From Shewanella sp. Isolate13 (lineage in GTDB: Bacteria; Pseudomonadota; Gammaproteobacteria; Enterobacterales; Shewanellaceae): 64,000 bases of DNA. Below, one piece after another: positions 8,898 to 16,631 of the stretch. Location of the stretch: contig NZ_JAKEVD010000017.1 of the NCBI RefSeq assembly GCF_022398325.1, positions 25,241 to 89,240 on the forward strand, given 5' to 3'. The first letter of the stretch is position 1, and each line of letters opens with the position of its first letter. The translations under genes were made by a program, and so were the position numbers. The notes under the pieces were generated by a model, which saw only the letters and a program-made list of their open reading frames with translations, was not told where the DNA came from and did no database searches.

Positions 8898-9398
8898 ATG
8901 TCTAAAGAACTTGGTTTGAATGCCATTGAAATGCAGTACCTTCGACACTCATTGGCGTTAACCACAGCCCAAGTTGCCGAAATTGGTAAAGTAACCGAAG
9001 CCGATGTTATCGCTTGGGAAGCAGGCGAGAAGCCAGCGCACATGCCAGTACAGAAGAAACTACTTGAGATCGATGAAGCGATTGAGATGCAAGTGCTAAA
9101 CACCTGCGATGGCATCGAAGAGCTATTTAAAACTGAGCCAAAGCGCACCTTGAGCTTCGTGGTTTACCCAACTCAAGCGCTATATGCTCAGTACAACCCA
9201 GAGTTCTTAGGCACACTACCATTAGCCGAGCTGTATAATGTTTCAGCATACCGCATCAAGAAAGAGTGTAAGCTAATGCTTGAGGTTGACGTGGTACTGG
9301 TCGCGCTAGACTCTGAATCTTACAAAGTATTCCGCGAAAAAGAGGGCTTGAAAGAGAGCCGCGAAAACCGCGCGAAATGGGCTAAAGCGCAGTTATAA
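8898..9398 (+). CDS. Conserved protein with an N-terminal HTH-like region (DUF4447-like)
   Basis: 166 residues. The N-terminal 55 residues resemble an XRE-type helix-turn-helix ([16 protein letters not shown] followed by [10 protein letters not shown], where W-E-x-G is typical of Cro/CI-like repressors). The C-terminal part contains an alpha/beta segment with [17 protein letters not shown] recall this arrangement from Shewanella conserved proteins labelled DUF4447, but I cannot confirm the family without a search. AAGGAAAT before the ATG is a good ribosome-binding site. It follows the SUKH gene by 52 bp and may be cotranscribed with it. Confidence 0.7.
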   Translation: MSKELGLNAIEMQYLRHSLALTTAQVAEIGKVTEADVIAWEAGEKPAHMPVQKKLLEIDEAIEMQVLNTCDGIEELFKTEPKRTLSFVVYPTQALYAQYNPEFLGTLPLAELYNVSAYRIKKECKLMLEVDVVLVALDSESYKVFREKEGLKESRENRAKWAKAQL

Positions 9399-9600
9399 GT
9401 TCTAGAACCTAGATCCTAGGTGCTAGGAAAAGCAAAGAAAGGTCCTAGGTTCTAGGTGCTAGGAAAATAAGCAAAGGCTAAGACGGAAAAGCGGTGTTTG
9501 TTGTAGGTCGGGCTCTAGCCCGTCAAGCTTTTGATTTTCCTAGCAGGGCCAATCCTTTACAAGAGGCCCGCCCTCGAAGCGCAGCGCTCTAGGACCTGCA
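9398..9600 (+). repeat. Mosaic intergenic repeat, copy B
   Basis: It starts at the stop of the preceding gene with CTAGAACCTAGATCCTAGG, continues with repeated CTAGGAAAA / AAGGTCCTAGG units, then the module at 9491-9524 with stem CGGGCTCTAGCCCG, nearly identical to 7231-7264. It ends with GAAGCGCAGCGCTCTAGGACC. Module order matches copy A, with internal parts missing. Confidence 0.85.
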
Positions 9601-9602
9601 TT

Positions 9603-9646
9603 AAAAAAGCATCCATTCTATTAATAAAATAGTGGATGCTTTTTTT
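9603..9646. terminator. Bidirectional terminator between convergent genes
   Basis: AAAAAAGCATCCA and TGGATGCTTTTTT flank an A/T-rich loop, with T-runs on both strands. It sits between the plus-strand gene ending 9398 and the GST gene ending 9678 on the minus strand. Confidence 0.88.
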
Positions 9647-9677
9647 GTACCCGGATTTGGTATGTCAATGGCGTCGC

Positions 9678-10301
9678 TTAAGCCGCCCCCGCTTCCTCTT
9701 TGGCAAGCCCCCTAGCCATGGCTGGACGAGCGGTAATTCTATCTCGGTAAGCCGTCAGTTTTGGCGGGATATCTTGCTCAAATCGTGTCGCCCATAACAA
9801 GGTGTGCCCCAGTAAAATATCAGCAATAGTCATTTCATCACCGAGCAAAAAATCACTGTCGGGTAACCATTGCTCCGCTATCGCGGCGGCTTTATCAAAC
9901 TCCCACTTGGCCACAGATAACATCTCCGGCAAACGCTGCTCCTGTGGCAAGGCAAACTTATGTTTACCTATGCTCCACAGCGGCTGCTCAAGCTCACAGG
10001 TGATGAAGCTGACCCACTTATGATGCAGTGCCGACTCATGGCTTCCCGCCTTTGGCAAGAGCTTGCCCGCGCCATATTTCTCGGCGAGATATAACACGAT
10101 AGCTGCAGACTCGGTAATAGCGACCCCCTCCTCCACCAATGCAGGCACCTTGCCACAAGGGTTAACCGCTAAAAAAGCAGGATCTCGTCCATCGCCCTTG
10201 GCAAAGTTGATATAGCGATATTGCCAATCGAGCCCAAGCTCTTCTAAGGTCCATGACACTCGCAATGAGCGACTGCGGGGGCTCCCAAATAGTGTAATCA
10301 T
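9678..10301 (-). CDS. Glutathione S-transferase family protein
   Basis: 207 residues with the two-domain GST layout. The N-terminal thioredoxin-like domain has MITLFGSPRSRSLRVSW (the Ser/Arg-rich active-site loop) and KVPALVEEGVAITESAAI (cis-Pro and the glutathione gamma-glutamyl ESAAI site). The all-helical C-terminal domain includes FLLGDEMTIADILL, the conserved N-capping Asp region. By family it binds glutathione in the cytoplasm and may detoxify electrophiles; the substrate is unknown. An operator-like array lies 60-110 bp upstream. Confidence 0.9.
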   Translation of the reverse strand: MITLFGSPRSRSLRVSWTLEELGLDWQYRYINFAKGDGRDPAFLAVNPCGKVPALVEEGVAITESAAIVLYLAEKYGAGKLLPKAGSHESALHHKWVSFITCELEQPLWSIGKHKFALPQEQRLPEMLSVAKWEFDKAAAIAEQWLPDSDFLLGDEMTIADILLGHTLLWATRFEQDIPPKLTAYRDRITARPAMARGLAKEEAGAA

Positions 10302-10363
10302 CTGACGCTTCCTTACTTAACATGAATTCGCTAACCCCATAAGCTACTGTGAAGAGCCAACAA

Positions 10364-10407
10364 TTGAAACCATCACATTGTTTCAAAACATATGGTTTCA
10401 AAACATA
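10364..10407. promoter_or_regulatory. Operator-like repeat array upstream of the GST gene
   Basis: A perfect 10-bp inverted pair, TTGAAACCAT (10364-10373) and ATGGTTTCAA (10392-10401), overlaps two direct copies of GTTTCAAAACATA at 10380-10392 and 10395-10407 with a 15-bp period. This resembles a cooperative repressor operator in the GST promoter region. No cognate regulator is encoded nearby. Confidence 0.45.
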
Positions 10408-10541
10408 GCCGCTTTACTCATCGCTATATCGACAATATCAGCACTAGAATCACCGCGAGGCCAACAATAAACACTAGATGGCTCCTGTATTAACTAGCAT
10501 ATTGAGTTTTTAAAGTGCTAGTTATCCCGCTTGAATTTGTT

Positions 10542-10823
10542 ATGATTATCGCCTTCATGATGACAATGATTATTGCTTGGCTTAACAATAAGTTGATGCT
10601 CAGCACAGCACAGTTGTCGGCAGGCGAGTATGGTAGCGCCATAAGAGCGCTGTCGTGGTTAGGATTAACTCACTTAGTGAGTTTTACCACGCTCTTTATC
10701 TATTGGATGCGAAAAAATAACGTAAACGGACACCTAGATCTCAATGCACCTAATAACAAAAACGCTTATAGGCTCAGTCGTCGTTGGCTGTTGCCTGTGG
10801 GCTGCAAACAAAGCCAGCGCTAA
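10542..10823 (+). CDS. Possible small membrane protein, uncertain
   Basis: An open frame from GTG 10515 or ATG 10542 encodes about 93-102 residues. It has a hydrophobic N-terminal helix (IIAFMMTMIIAWL) and a second hydrophobic segment (LTHLVSFTTLFIYWM) followed by a basic tail. It overlaps the next gene by 80 bp in another frame. The stretch 10542-10743 carries no other gene and its codons look plausible, but there is no clear ribosome-binding site or family match that I recognise. It may be a degraded or truncated gene whose tail reads into the serine hydrolase. Confidence 0.35.
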   Translation: MIIAFMMTMIIAWLNNKLMLSTAQLSAGEYGSAIRALSWLGLTHLVSFTTLFIYWMRKNNVNGHLDLNAPNNKNAYRLSRRWLLPVGCKQSQR

Positions 10824-11919
10824 CAGGGTCGCAAACAGTGACATAGCCAAACAGCTTCCTACCATTATCAATCAAGCTGAGCGCCCCTTTAGTGGCGTGG
10901 TAATGGTTAAACAAGATAACCAACCTGTGTTTGCTTATATCTCTGGCAACAATATTGACAAAAACTCCAGCTTTTTAATTGGCTCACTGTCAAAACAAGT
11001 GACCGCTACCCTTATCTTGAAAGCCGTCGATGAGGGCCTAATCGATTTAGATAAAAGTGTGAGTCATTACTTACTAAAAGATGGCAATAAGCCCCGTGCT
11101 TATGTGCCGCCAAGCGTGACCGTATCGCAGTTGCTGAGCCACACCTCAGGTTTAGTCAAAATGGGCGAAGCGCCACTTTTTAAGCCAGGCAGTCAATTTC
11201 AATATTCAAATTATGGCTATGCGCTGCTCGGTGACATACTCGAAGTGGTTTACCAACTCCCCATTGACGAGCAAGTTAAACGATTAAACCAACAAAATCA
11301 GCTCGATGGTTTATATGCGCAAACAGGCAGCATAACGAGTATCAAATCGGCCCATAGCAATTTCATCCTAGGCAATACCGAAACCTTAGGCCAAGACTCT
11401 GAAGGTCACAATCAGTCACACCTAAATCCTGTCGAGCTCAGCATTGATAAATCTATGATCGCGTTTGGCGCTATGGCTGCATCAGTTGAAGCTTATAGCC
11501 GCTTTCAAGATTCGCTCTATAACGGCAAGCTATTAAGCCCAAAAAGTTTAAGCTTAATGATCTCACCACATGCCACCCGTGAGCATAGATGGGGAGCATT
11601 AGAATATGGCTATGGCACACAGATCAGTCGAGATGAGCAGTTAGTGGAATACAGCCACAGTGGCTACCTATCCGGTTACGTAAGCCTCGCGGCGTATTAC
11701 CCAAAGTCTAAAGTCAGCTTAGTGATTTTAGAAAATACCTCTTGGGATCTTAGCGACCGCGAACGCACATTTGGACTGCATGACGCCATACGCAGCAGTA
11801 TTCGCAGCAGACTGATTGCGCTCGAAGACCGCCCTGTCGCCAAGTTATATCAGGCTGGAGTCAGCGCCGTAGAGAGTGCAATGGCACCGACTAATGCGGT
11901 GTCGAAGGTAGCAGAGTAA
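10744..11919 (+). CDS. Class C beta-lactamase-like serine hydrolase, exported
   Basis: 391 residues with a signal peptide (hydrophobic residues 7-25, ending near ASA). The serine beta-lactamase/D-Ala-D-Ala-peptidase fold is shown by SLSK (the S-x-x-K motif, in FLIGSLSKQVTA), YSNYGYALLG (Y-x-N motif) and HSGYLSGY (H-x-G, standing for K-T-G). LLSHTSGL is also typical of PF00144 proteins. Such enzymes act in the periplasm on peptides, esters or peptidoglycan fragments; true beta-lactam resistance should not be assumed. It is probably monocistronic. Confidence 0.88.
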   Translation: MHLITKTLIGSVVVGCCLWAANKASANRVANSDIAKQLPTIINQAERPFSGVVMVKQDNQPVFAYISGNNIDKNSSFLIGSLSKQVTATLILKAVDEGLIDLDKSVSHYLLKDGNKPRAYVPPSVTVSQLLSHTSGLVKMGEAPLFKPGSQFQYSNYGYALLGDILEVVYQLPIDEQVKRLNQQNQLDGLYAQTGSITSIKSAHSNFILGNTETLGQDSEGHNQSHLNPVELSIDKSMIAFGAMAASVEAYSRFQDSLYNGKLLSPKSLSLMISPHATREHRWGALEYGYGTQISRDEQLVEYSHSGYLSGYVSLAAYYPKSKVSLVILENTSWDLSDRERTFGLHDAIRSSIRSRLIALEDRPVAKLYQAGVSAVESAMAPTNAVSKVAE

Positions 11920-12004
11920 TTACTACTCCAACGCTAACTTCTGCTATAATCGCTTTCGATGATCGCGCAGCCGCGCGGTCCCATAGCTAGAAGAAATCAA
12001 ACTC

Positions 12005-12478
12005 ATGATTAACAATGATATTTTACGTAAAGTTCGCTATATCCTCGACTTAAGCAACGCAAAGATGATCCGCATTTTTGCTAAAACTAAGCACGAAGTG
12101 ACTCAAGAGCAGATCATCAACATGCTAAAGAAAGAGCATGAAGAAGGTTACGCACCGCTTAATGACAAAAATATGTGTCGTTTCTTGGACGGTCTAGTGA
12201 TCTACAAGCGTGGCCTAAAGCCAGGCGCAGAAGCGCCAGAGCCACTATCTCAACTCACCAACAACCTTATCTTCAAGAAGCTAAGGGTGGCATTTGAGTT
12301 ACGCGAAGAAGATATTATTGAAGCGTTAGATCTTGCCGAGTTCAACATGAGCAAGTCTGAGCTAGGCGCACTATTTAGAAAACCTGGCCATAAGCATTAC
12401 AAGCCTTGTGGCGACCAAGTTCTGCGTAACTTCCTGATGGGCTTGTCAATTAAGCACCGTCCAGAAAACGCTAACTAA
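12005..12478 (+). CDS. YehS-like DUF1456 family protein
   Basis: 157 residues with the internal duplication of this family: MINNDILRKVRYILDLSN in the first half is echoed by LTNNLIFKKLRVAFELREED in the second. CRFLDGLVIYKRG is similarly echoed by LRNFLMGLSIKHR. E. coli YehS has the same two-repeat layout. The function is unknown. A likely ribosome-binding site (AGAAG) lies 12 bases before ATG. The gene is followed by its own terminator and then by repeat copy C. Confidence 0.88.
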   Translation: MINNDILRKVRYILDLSNAKMIRIFAKTKHEVTQEQIINMLKKEHEEGYAPLNDKNMCRFLDGLVIYKRGLKPGAEAPEPLSQLTNNLIFKKLRVAFELREEDIIEALDLAEFNMSKSELGALFRKPGHKHYKPCGDQVLRNFLMGLSIKHRPENAN

Positions 12479-12508
12479 CTCTCACCCGCATTTTATATGT
12501 AAGTGATA

Positions 12509-12537
12509 AAAGCACTGCCAATGGCGGTGCTTTTTTT
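12509..12537 (+). terminator. Terminator after the YehS-like gene
   Basis: The stem AAAAGCACTGCC / GGCGGTGCTTTT with a 3-nt loop is followed by seven T. Confidence 0.9.
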
Positions 12538-12540
12538 AAA

Positions 12541-12805
12541 GAAGGTACTAGTACCTAGATCCTAGGGCGCTGCGCTTCGAGAACTGGCTCCGCCCTGCTA
12601 AAAAAAAGCGGCTAAAGCCCGACCTACAACAAACACCGCTAATCTATTTTACTTTACGCCTTAGCCTTACCGTCTCAGCTTTCCTGCTTTTCCGTAAGCG
12701 CAGCGTTCCGTCAGTGACGCAGTCACGTTCTTAAGGCCACTGGCCGTCCGGCTCTTACCGTCTTTGCTGTTTGCCTTTCCTAGCACCTGCTTTTCCTCTC
12801 CCTCT
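12541..12805 (-). repeat. Mosaic intergenic repeat, copy C (reverse orientation)
   Basis: Read on the minus strand it has the same modules as copies A and B: a 12609-12640 module equals the GCGGTGTTTGTTGTAGG/CGGGCTTTAGCC unit. Next come GTGAC/GTCAC and CGCTGCGCTT hairpins, GGCCAGTGGCC, and CTAGG boxes at the ends (near 12558 and 12780). The gap from 12479 to 12931 holds this element, one terminator and the promoter of the malic enzyme gene. Confidence 0.82.
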
Positions 12806-12931
12806 CCCCTATCGCTAAAAAATTTCGTCTAATTCGGCCGCAATCGCTAACAAAGATCACGCTTTATGTTAGTCTTCCGTGATTAGTATCACCTGTAATC
12901 CTAACTAACAAAAATAACGTAAAGGTTTCCA

Positions 12932-14620
12932 ATGGACGATAACAAACGCCCGCTCTATCTTCCTTTTGCCGGTCCAGCCATTCTTGAAGCCCCTTTGATC
13001 AACAAAGGCAGTGCTTTTACCGAAGAGGAAAGGATCTTTTTCAATCTTGAAGGCCTACTGCCCCACGTTATCGAGACTATCGAAGAGCAAGCCTCACGGG
13101 CTTACGATCAATACAAAAACTTCACCAACGATCTCGATAAGCATATCTACTTAAGAAACATTCAAGATACCAACGAGACGCTTTATTACCGCCTAGTGCA
13201 GAACCATATCACCGAGATGATGCCCATCATCTACACCCCAACTGTGGGCATGGCCTGTGAGCGCTTCTCCAAGGATTATCGCCGTAACCGTGGCCTGTTT
13301 ATCTCCTACGCCAACAAAGACCGTATCGACGACATCCTCAATAACTCCACTCGCCAAAAAGTGAAGATCATCGTCGTCACCGATGGTGAACGTATCTTAG
13401 GCCTTGGCGATCAAGGCATTGGCGGCATGGGGATCCCAATTGGTAAGCTGTCACTTTACACCAGCTGTGGTGGTATCAGCCCAGCCTATACCCTGCCAAT
13501 CACACTCGATGTGGGAACGGATAACCCGCACCTGCTAGAAGATCCTATGTATATGGGTTGGCGTAACCAGCGTATTGGCGGCGAAGAGTACACCGAATTT
13601 GTCGAAGCCTTTATGCAGGCGGTTCACCGCCGCTGGCCCGATGCACTCATTCAGTTCGAAGACTTCGCCCAGAAGAACGCCATGCCACTGCTAGAGCGCT
13701 ACAAAGATCAATACTGCTGCTTTAACGATGATATTCAAGGCACTGCTGCGGTCACCGTCGGCTCACTATTGGCAGCCTGTAAGGCAGCCAAGACAAAACT
13801 GAGCGAGCAACGCATCACCTTCCTCGGAGCAGGCTCTGCGGGCTGCGGGATCGCCGAGGCTATCGTGGCGCAGATGGTGTCTGAGGGCATTAGTGAAACT
13901 CAGGCTCGTAAGCAGGTATTCATGGTTGACCGCTGGGGCATGTTGCAGGCGAACATGCCGAATCTATTACCCTTCCAGCAGAAACTAGCCCAGCAGTGTG
14001 ATGATGTCGCCAACTGGGATAACTTCAGTGACAACATCTCGCTACTCGATGTGGTCAATAACGCCAAGCCAACGGTATTGATTGGTGTATCGGGCGCGCC
14101 GGGACTGTTCACCGAAGAGATCATCAAGGCAATGCATAGCCATTGCAAGCGCCCTATTGTGTTTCCACTGTCGAACCCAACCAGTCGCGTCGAAGCCACA
14201 CCGAAAGATATTCTGCACTGGACTCAAGGCCAGGCGCTTGTGGCAACCGGTAGCCCGTTTGAGCCAGTGGTTGTCGATGACACCACCTATGAAATCGCCC
14301 AGTGTAACAACAGTTATATCTTCCCAGGCATCGGCCTTGGTGTACTCGCCTCAGGCGCTAAACGTGTCAGTGATGCCATGTTGATGGCATCGAGCCGCAC
14401 ACTGGCCGAGTGTTCGCCGTTAGCGGTGAATGGCGAAGGGTCTTTGCTGCCTAAGCTTGAAGATATTCATCTGGTGAGTAAGCATATCGCCTTTGCCGTG
14501 GCCAGAACCGCCATTGAAGAAGGTCATGCGCAGCAGGTCACCAATGAGTTGCTGACCTATGCCATCGAAGATAACTTCTGGACAGCAGAGTATCGACGTT
14601 ATAAACGAACTTCGTTCTAG
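12932..14620 (+). CDS. maeA: NAD-dependent malic enzyme
   Basis: 562 residues, close to E. coli MaeA/SfcA. It oxidatively decarboxylates malate to pyruvate with reduction of NAD in the cytoplasm. Signature regions are [13 protein letters not shown] and [11 protein letters not shown] near residue 110-130, the metal-binding [27 protein letters not shown], and the dinucleotide-binding [27 protein letters not shown] follows. The N-terminal extension with [12 protein letters not shown] is typical of the large malic enzymes. It is monocistronic, with a good ribosome-binding site (AAAGG) 9 bases upstream. Confidence 0.95.
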   Translation: MDDNKRPLYLPFAGPAILEAPLINKGSAFTEEERIFFNLEGLLPHVIETIEEQASRAYDQYKNFTNDLDKHIYLRNIQDTNETLYYRLVQNHITEMMPIIYTPTVGMACERFSKDYRRNRGLFISYANKDRIDDILNNSTRQKVKIIVVTDGERILGLGDQGIGGMGIPIGKLSLYTSCGGISPAYTLPITLDVGTDNPHLLEDPMYMGWRNQRIGGEEYTEFVEAFMQAVHRRWPDALIQFEDFAQKNAMPLLERYKDQYCCFNDDIQGTAAVTVGSLLAACKAAKTKLSEQRITFLGAGSAGCGIAEAIVAQMVSEGISETQARKQVFMVDRWGMLQANMPNLLPFQQKLAQQCDDVANWDNFSDNISLLDVVNNAKPTVLIGVSGAPGLFTEEIIKAMHSHCKRPIVFPLSNPTSRVEATPKDILHWTQGQALVATGSPFEPVVVDDTTYEIAQCNNSYIFPGIGLGVLASGAKRVSDAMLMASSRTLAECSPLAVNGEGSLLPKLEDIHLVSKHIAFAVARTAIEEGHAQQVTNELLTYAIEDNFWTAEYRRYKRTSF

Positions 14621-14628
14621 TTTTTTCA

Positions 14629-14694
14629 ATAAAGCTAAGACGGAAAAGCATAGACGGTTCAAGCAAAGACGAGCGCTTCGCTAACGGTCTAAAT
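14629..14694 (+). repeat. Short fragment of the mosaic repeat family
   Basis: AAGCTAAGACGGAAAAGC and GAGCGCTTCGCTAACGG repeat modules seen in copies A-D. It lies between the stop of the malic enzyme gene and its terminator. Confidence 0.6.
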
Positions 14695-14696
14695 CA

Positions 14697-14722
14697 AAAG
14701 CAGTCATTTTTGGCTGCTTTTT
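14697..14722 (+). terminator. Terminator after maeA
   Basis: The stem AAAAGCAGTC / GGCTGCTTTT with an A/T loop is followed by a T-run. Confidence 0.8.
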
Positions 14723-15194
14723 TGTTTTTGGGCTTTGGGGTTATCTGGTAGTTGGTTTGTTATCAGGCTTTGCCTGACTTTTAAGTTAGACTGCGTCTAA
14801 CAACTAAAGTCGTAACGCTTCGCCCACACCAGAGCCAAGGGGGGAAAGCGCTTGTCCCCCTTAGCGAACCCTCAGCGCCCCATAAAATATGTGGGTCAGA
14901 GTAAACTAAACCAATAACTCACTAAGCCTTTAACCATAACGCCGCCCCCAGGGTTATGCTTATCTAATGCAGACACTTCTGCCCGCCGCAGGCTATTGAA
15001 ACCACTCTTGTTGGTTGTCACTCTCAGCATAAAAATAACAATTAACTTTCATGAACAAGACGATTGTTTAGCTATCCCCCCTAACTTGACGAAAATCGTA
15101 AACTTGAAGCTAAAAGCAAAAAACGGTAGGTTGCAGGTCAACAAAAGGACAGTTTTGTTTAACGATTAAATAATAACTTAAAAAAGGACTTACA
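14723..15194. other. Gene-free stretch with degenerate repeat-like hairpins
   Basis: No credible coding frame is present. The region holds short self-complementary segments such as GTCAGGCAAAGCCTGA-like and GTTAGACTGCGTCTAAC, a GGGGGAAAGCGCTTGTCCCCC-type hairpin near 14838-14863, and an A/T-rich run just before the lipoprotein gene. The first hairpins resemble intergenic repeats but I cannot match them to other copies in this window. Confidence 0.5.
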
Positions 15195-15887
15195 ATGTAC
15201 AAAGTACTCGTAGTGATATTTGCCCTACTGACATTATCAGGCTGTGTTTCGCCTATCGCTTTGCAAGAACAGACTCCCACCCCTGAATATCAAAACAAAG
15301 AACCTATTCTCATCAGTGTTATCGATAATCGAAAAAAAGTTAAAGAAGGAAAACCTGAAACTTTCATTGGACGTGCTCATGCGACGTTTGGCATTCCTGT
15401 TGATTGGGATGTAAACGCAATTTTAGCGACTGAAAAAACAGATAAATCCTTAACCTTAAGCCAGTGGCTGCAAACACGAATCGTCACAGGACTGACTGAA
15501 AAAGGATGGCAAGTAAAGGCTGCTGACTTTAAAACGGTACCGACAGAAACTATCGCTAACCATACGTTAACCGAGCAAGAATCGCAGCACCTTTTAGTCC
15601 TCGACTTGCAAGAGTGGTTCTTTAGTATCAATTTAAATTGGGTATCGTCATTTAACTTTGATACCGATGTTGATACCTACTTATTTGATAAGACTCGCGG
15701 CTTAACTTATCAAAAAAATACCCAAGAAAGAGATGTCATTGAAGAAGAAGGTAGCGAATCGCCACAAAACAATGTGCTACGTGCTTACCATGACCAACTA
15801 TTACAAATCCTCTCTGATCCAGAGCTAAAAGCGCTAATACTGCAAGAGCCCCCCGTAAAAACGGCCGAGTCGACAACTACGCTATAA
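15195..15887 (+). CDS. Hypothetical lipoprotein
   Basis: 230 residues with a lipoprotein signal peptide and lipobox LSGC (Cys17). The mature protein starts with a Pro/Thr/Gln-rich linker, then ILISVIDNRKKVKEGK and GIPVDWDVNAI, followed by a mixed alpha/beta body. D-N-R and F-I-G patterns are reminiscent of small outer-membrane lipoproteins that bind partners, but I recognise no family. AAAAAGGAC precedes the ATG as a strong ribosome-binding site. It converges on the PhsAB-like operon and shares its terminator. Confidence 0.75.
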   Translation: MYKVLVVIFALLTLSGCVSPIALQEQTPTPEYQNKEPILISVIDNRKKVKEGKPETFIGRAHATFGIPVDWDVNAILATEKTDKSLTLSQWLQTRIVTGLTEKGWQVKAADFKTVPTETIANHTLTEQESQHLLVLDLQEWFFSINLNWVSSFNFDTDVDTYLFDKTRGLTYQKNTQERDVIEEEGSESPQNNVLRAYHDQLLQILSDPELKALILQEPPVKTAESTTTL

Positions 15888-15901
15888 ACCTCCACATAAA
15901 C

Positions 15902-15934
15902 AAAAAAGGCTATGGGAAAACTCCCATAGCCTTT
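15902..15934. terminator. Bidirectional terminator between lipoprotein gene and phsB-like gene
   Basis: AAAAAAGGCTATGGGA and TCCCATAGCCTTTT form a long stem with an A-run on one side and T-run on the other. It ends the minus-strand operon after its B subunit. Confidence 0.92.
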
Positions 15935-15969
15935 TGCTTTGGTGTCTACACTAATCCTCAACAGCTGAG

Positions 15970-16548
15970 CTAAACAAACCTGCGCTCACTCGCAACCTGA
16001 CTGGGTACTCGGTAGAGCTTAGGTTTATTGTCGTAGCCAATGGAGCGGTTATAAGTCAGCACCGTCGACAGGTGCTTATGTACCTCACTGCTGGGGTCGT
16101 TGGCATTGCCAAAAATGAGTGCATCGGCAGGACATACCGTGACACAGGCTGGCTGTAGCCCCTCTGCAACACGGCTTTTCATGCAGAAATCGCAGTTATC
16201 GCTGGCTTTGACTTGGTTATTATAGAAACACCCTCCCAGCGGGCAGGCCGCCACACACATTAAGCAACCTTTACAGCGATCATGATTAAATGACACGACA
16301 CCAGCCACTGTTTGACTGATGGCTCCATAAGGGCAGGCCCTGATACAGGCTGGCCTGTCACACTGTTCGCAAGAGGCTCGCAGATAACGATAGTGCAGTT
16401 CGCCATCGATAAGATATGGGCCTTTTACATCGATTGAAGCTCGGCTTTGATGATCGGCTAACTCGTTAGCGGCATTACAGGCGGCGGTACAGGCATGGCA
16501 GCCTATACAACGGTTTTCATCATGAATGAGTACATATTTTTCGTTCAT
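15970..16548 (-). CDS. Four-cluster ferredoxin subunit of a PhsB/PsrB-type oxidoreductase
   Basis: 192 residues with four [4Fe-4S] motifs: CIGCHACTAAC, CEQCDRPACIRAC, CKGCLMCVAAC and CDFCMKS...CVTVC. This is the standard electron-transfer subunit of complex iron-sulfur molybdoenzymes (DmsB, PhsB, PsrB, NrfC). It has no signal peptide, so it would be exported by hitch-hiking on the Tat substrate encoded upstream. It starts 83 bp after the catalytic gene and is followed directly by a terminator. No NrfD/PsrC-type membrane subunit is present, so the route of electrons from quinol is not explained by this locus. Confidence 0.9.
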   Translation of the reverse strand: MNEKYVLIHDENRCIGCHACTAACNAANELADHQSRASIDVKGPYLIDGELHYRYLRASCEQCDRPACIRACPYGAISQTVAGVVSFNHDRCKGCLMCVAACPLGGCFYNNQVKASDNCDFCMKSRVAEGLQPACVTVCPADALIFGNANDPSSEVHKHLSTVLTYNRSIGYDNKPKLYRVPSQVASERRFV

Positions 16549-16631
16549 TGCGTTTCCCCCACTCTACTCCAACACTTGCTATTGCCTTGGTTGGAGTAAA
16601 GTAGCTCCTTGTTAGTTAAACTAAATACACA

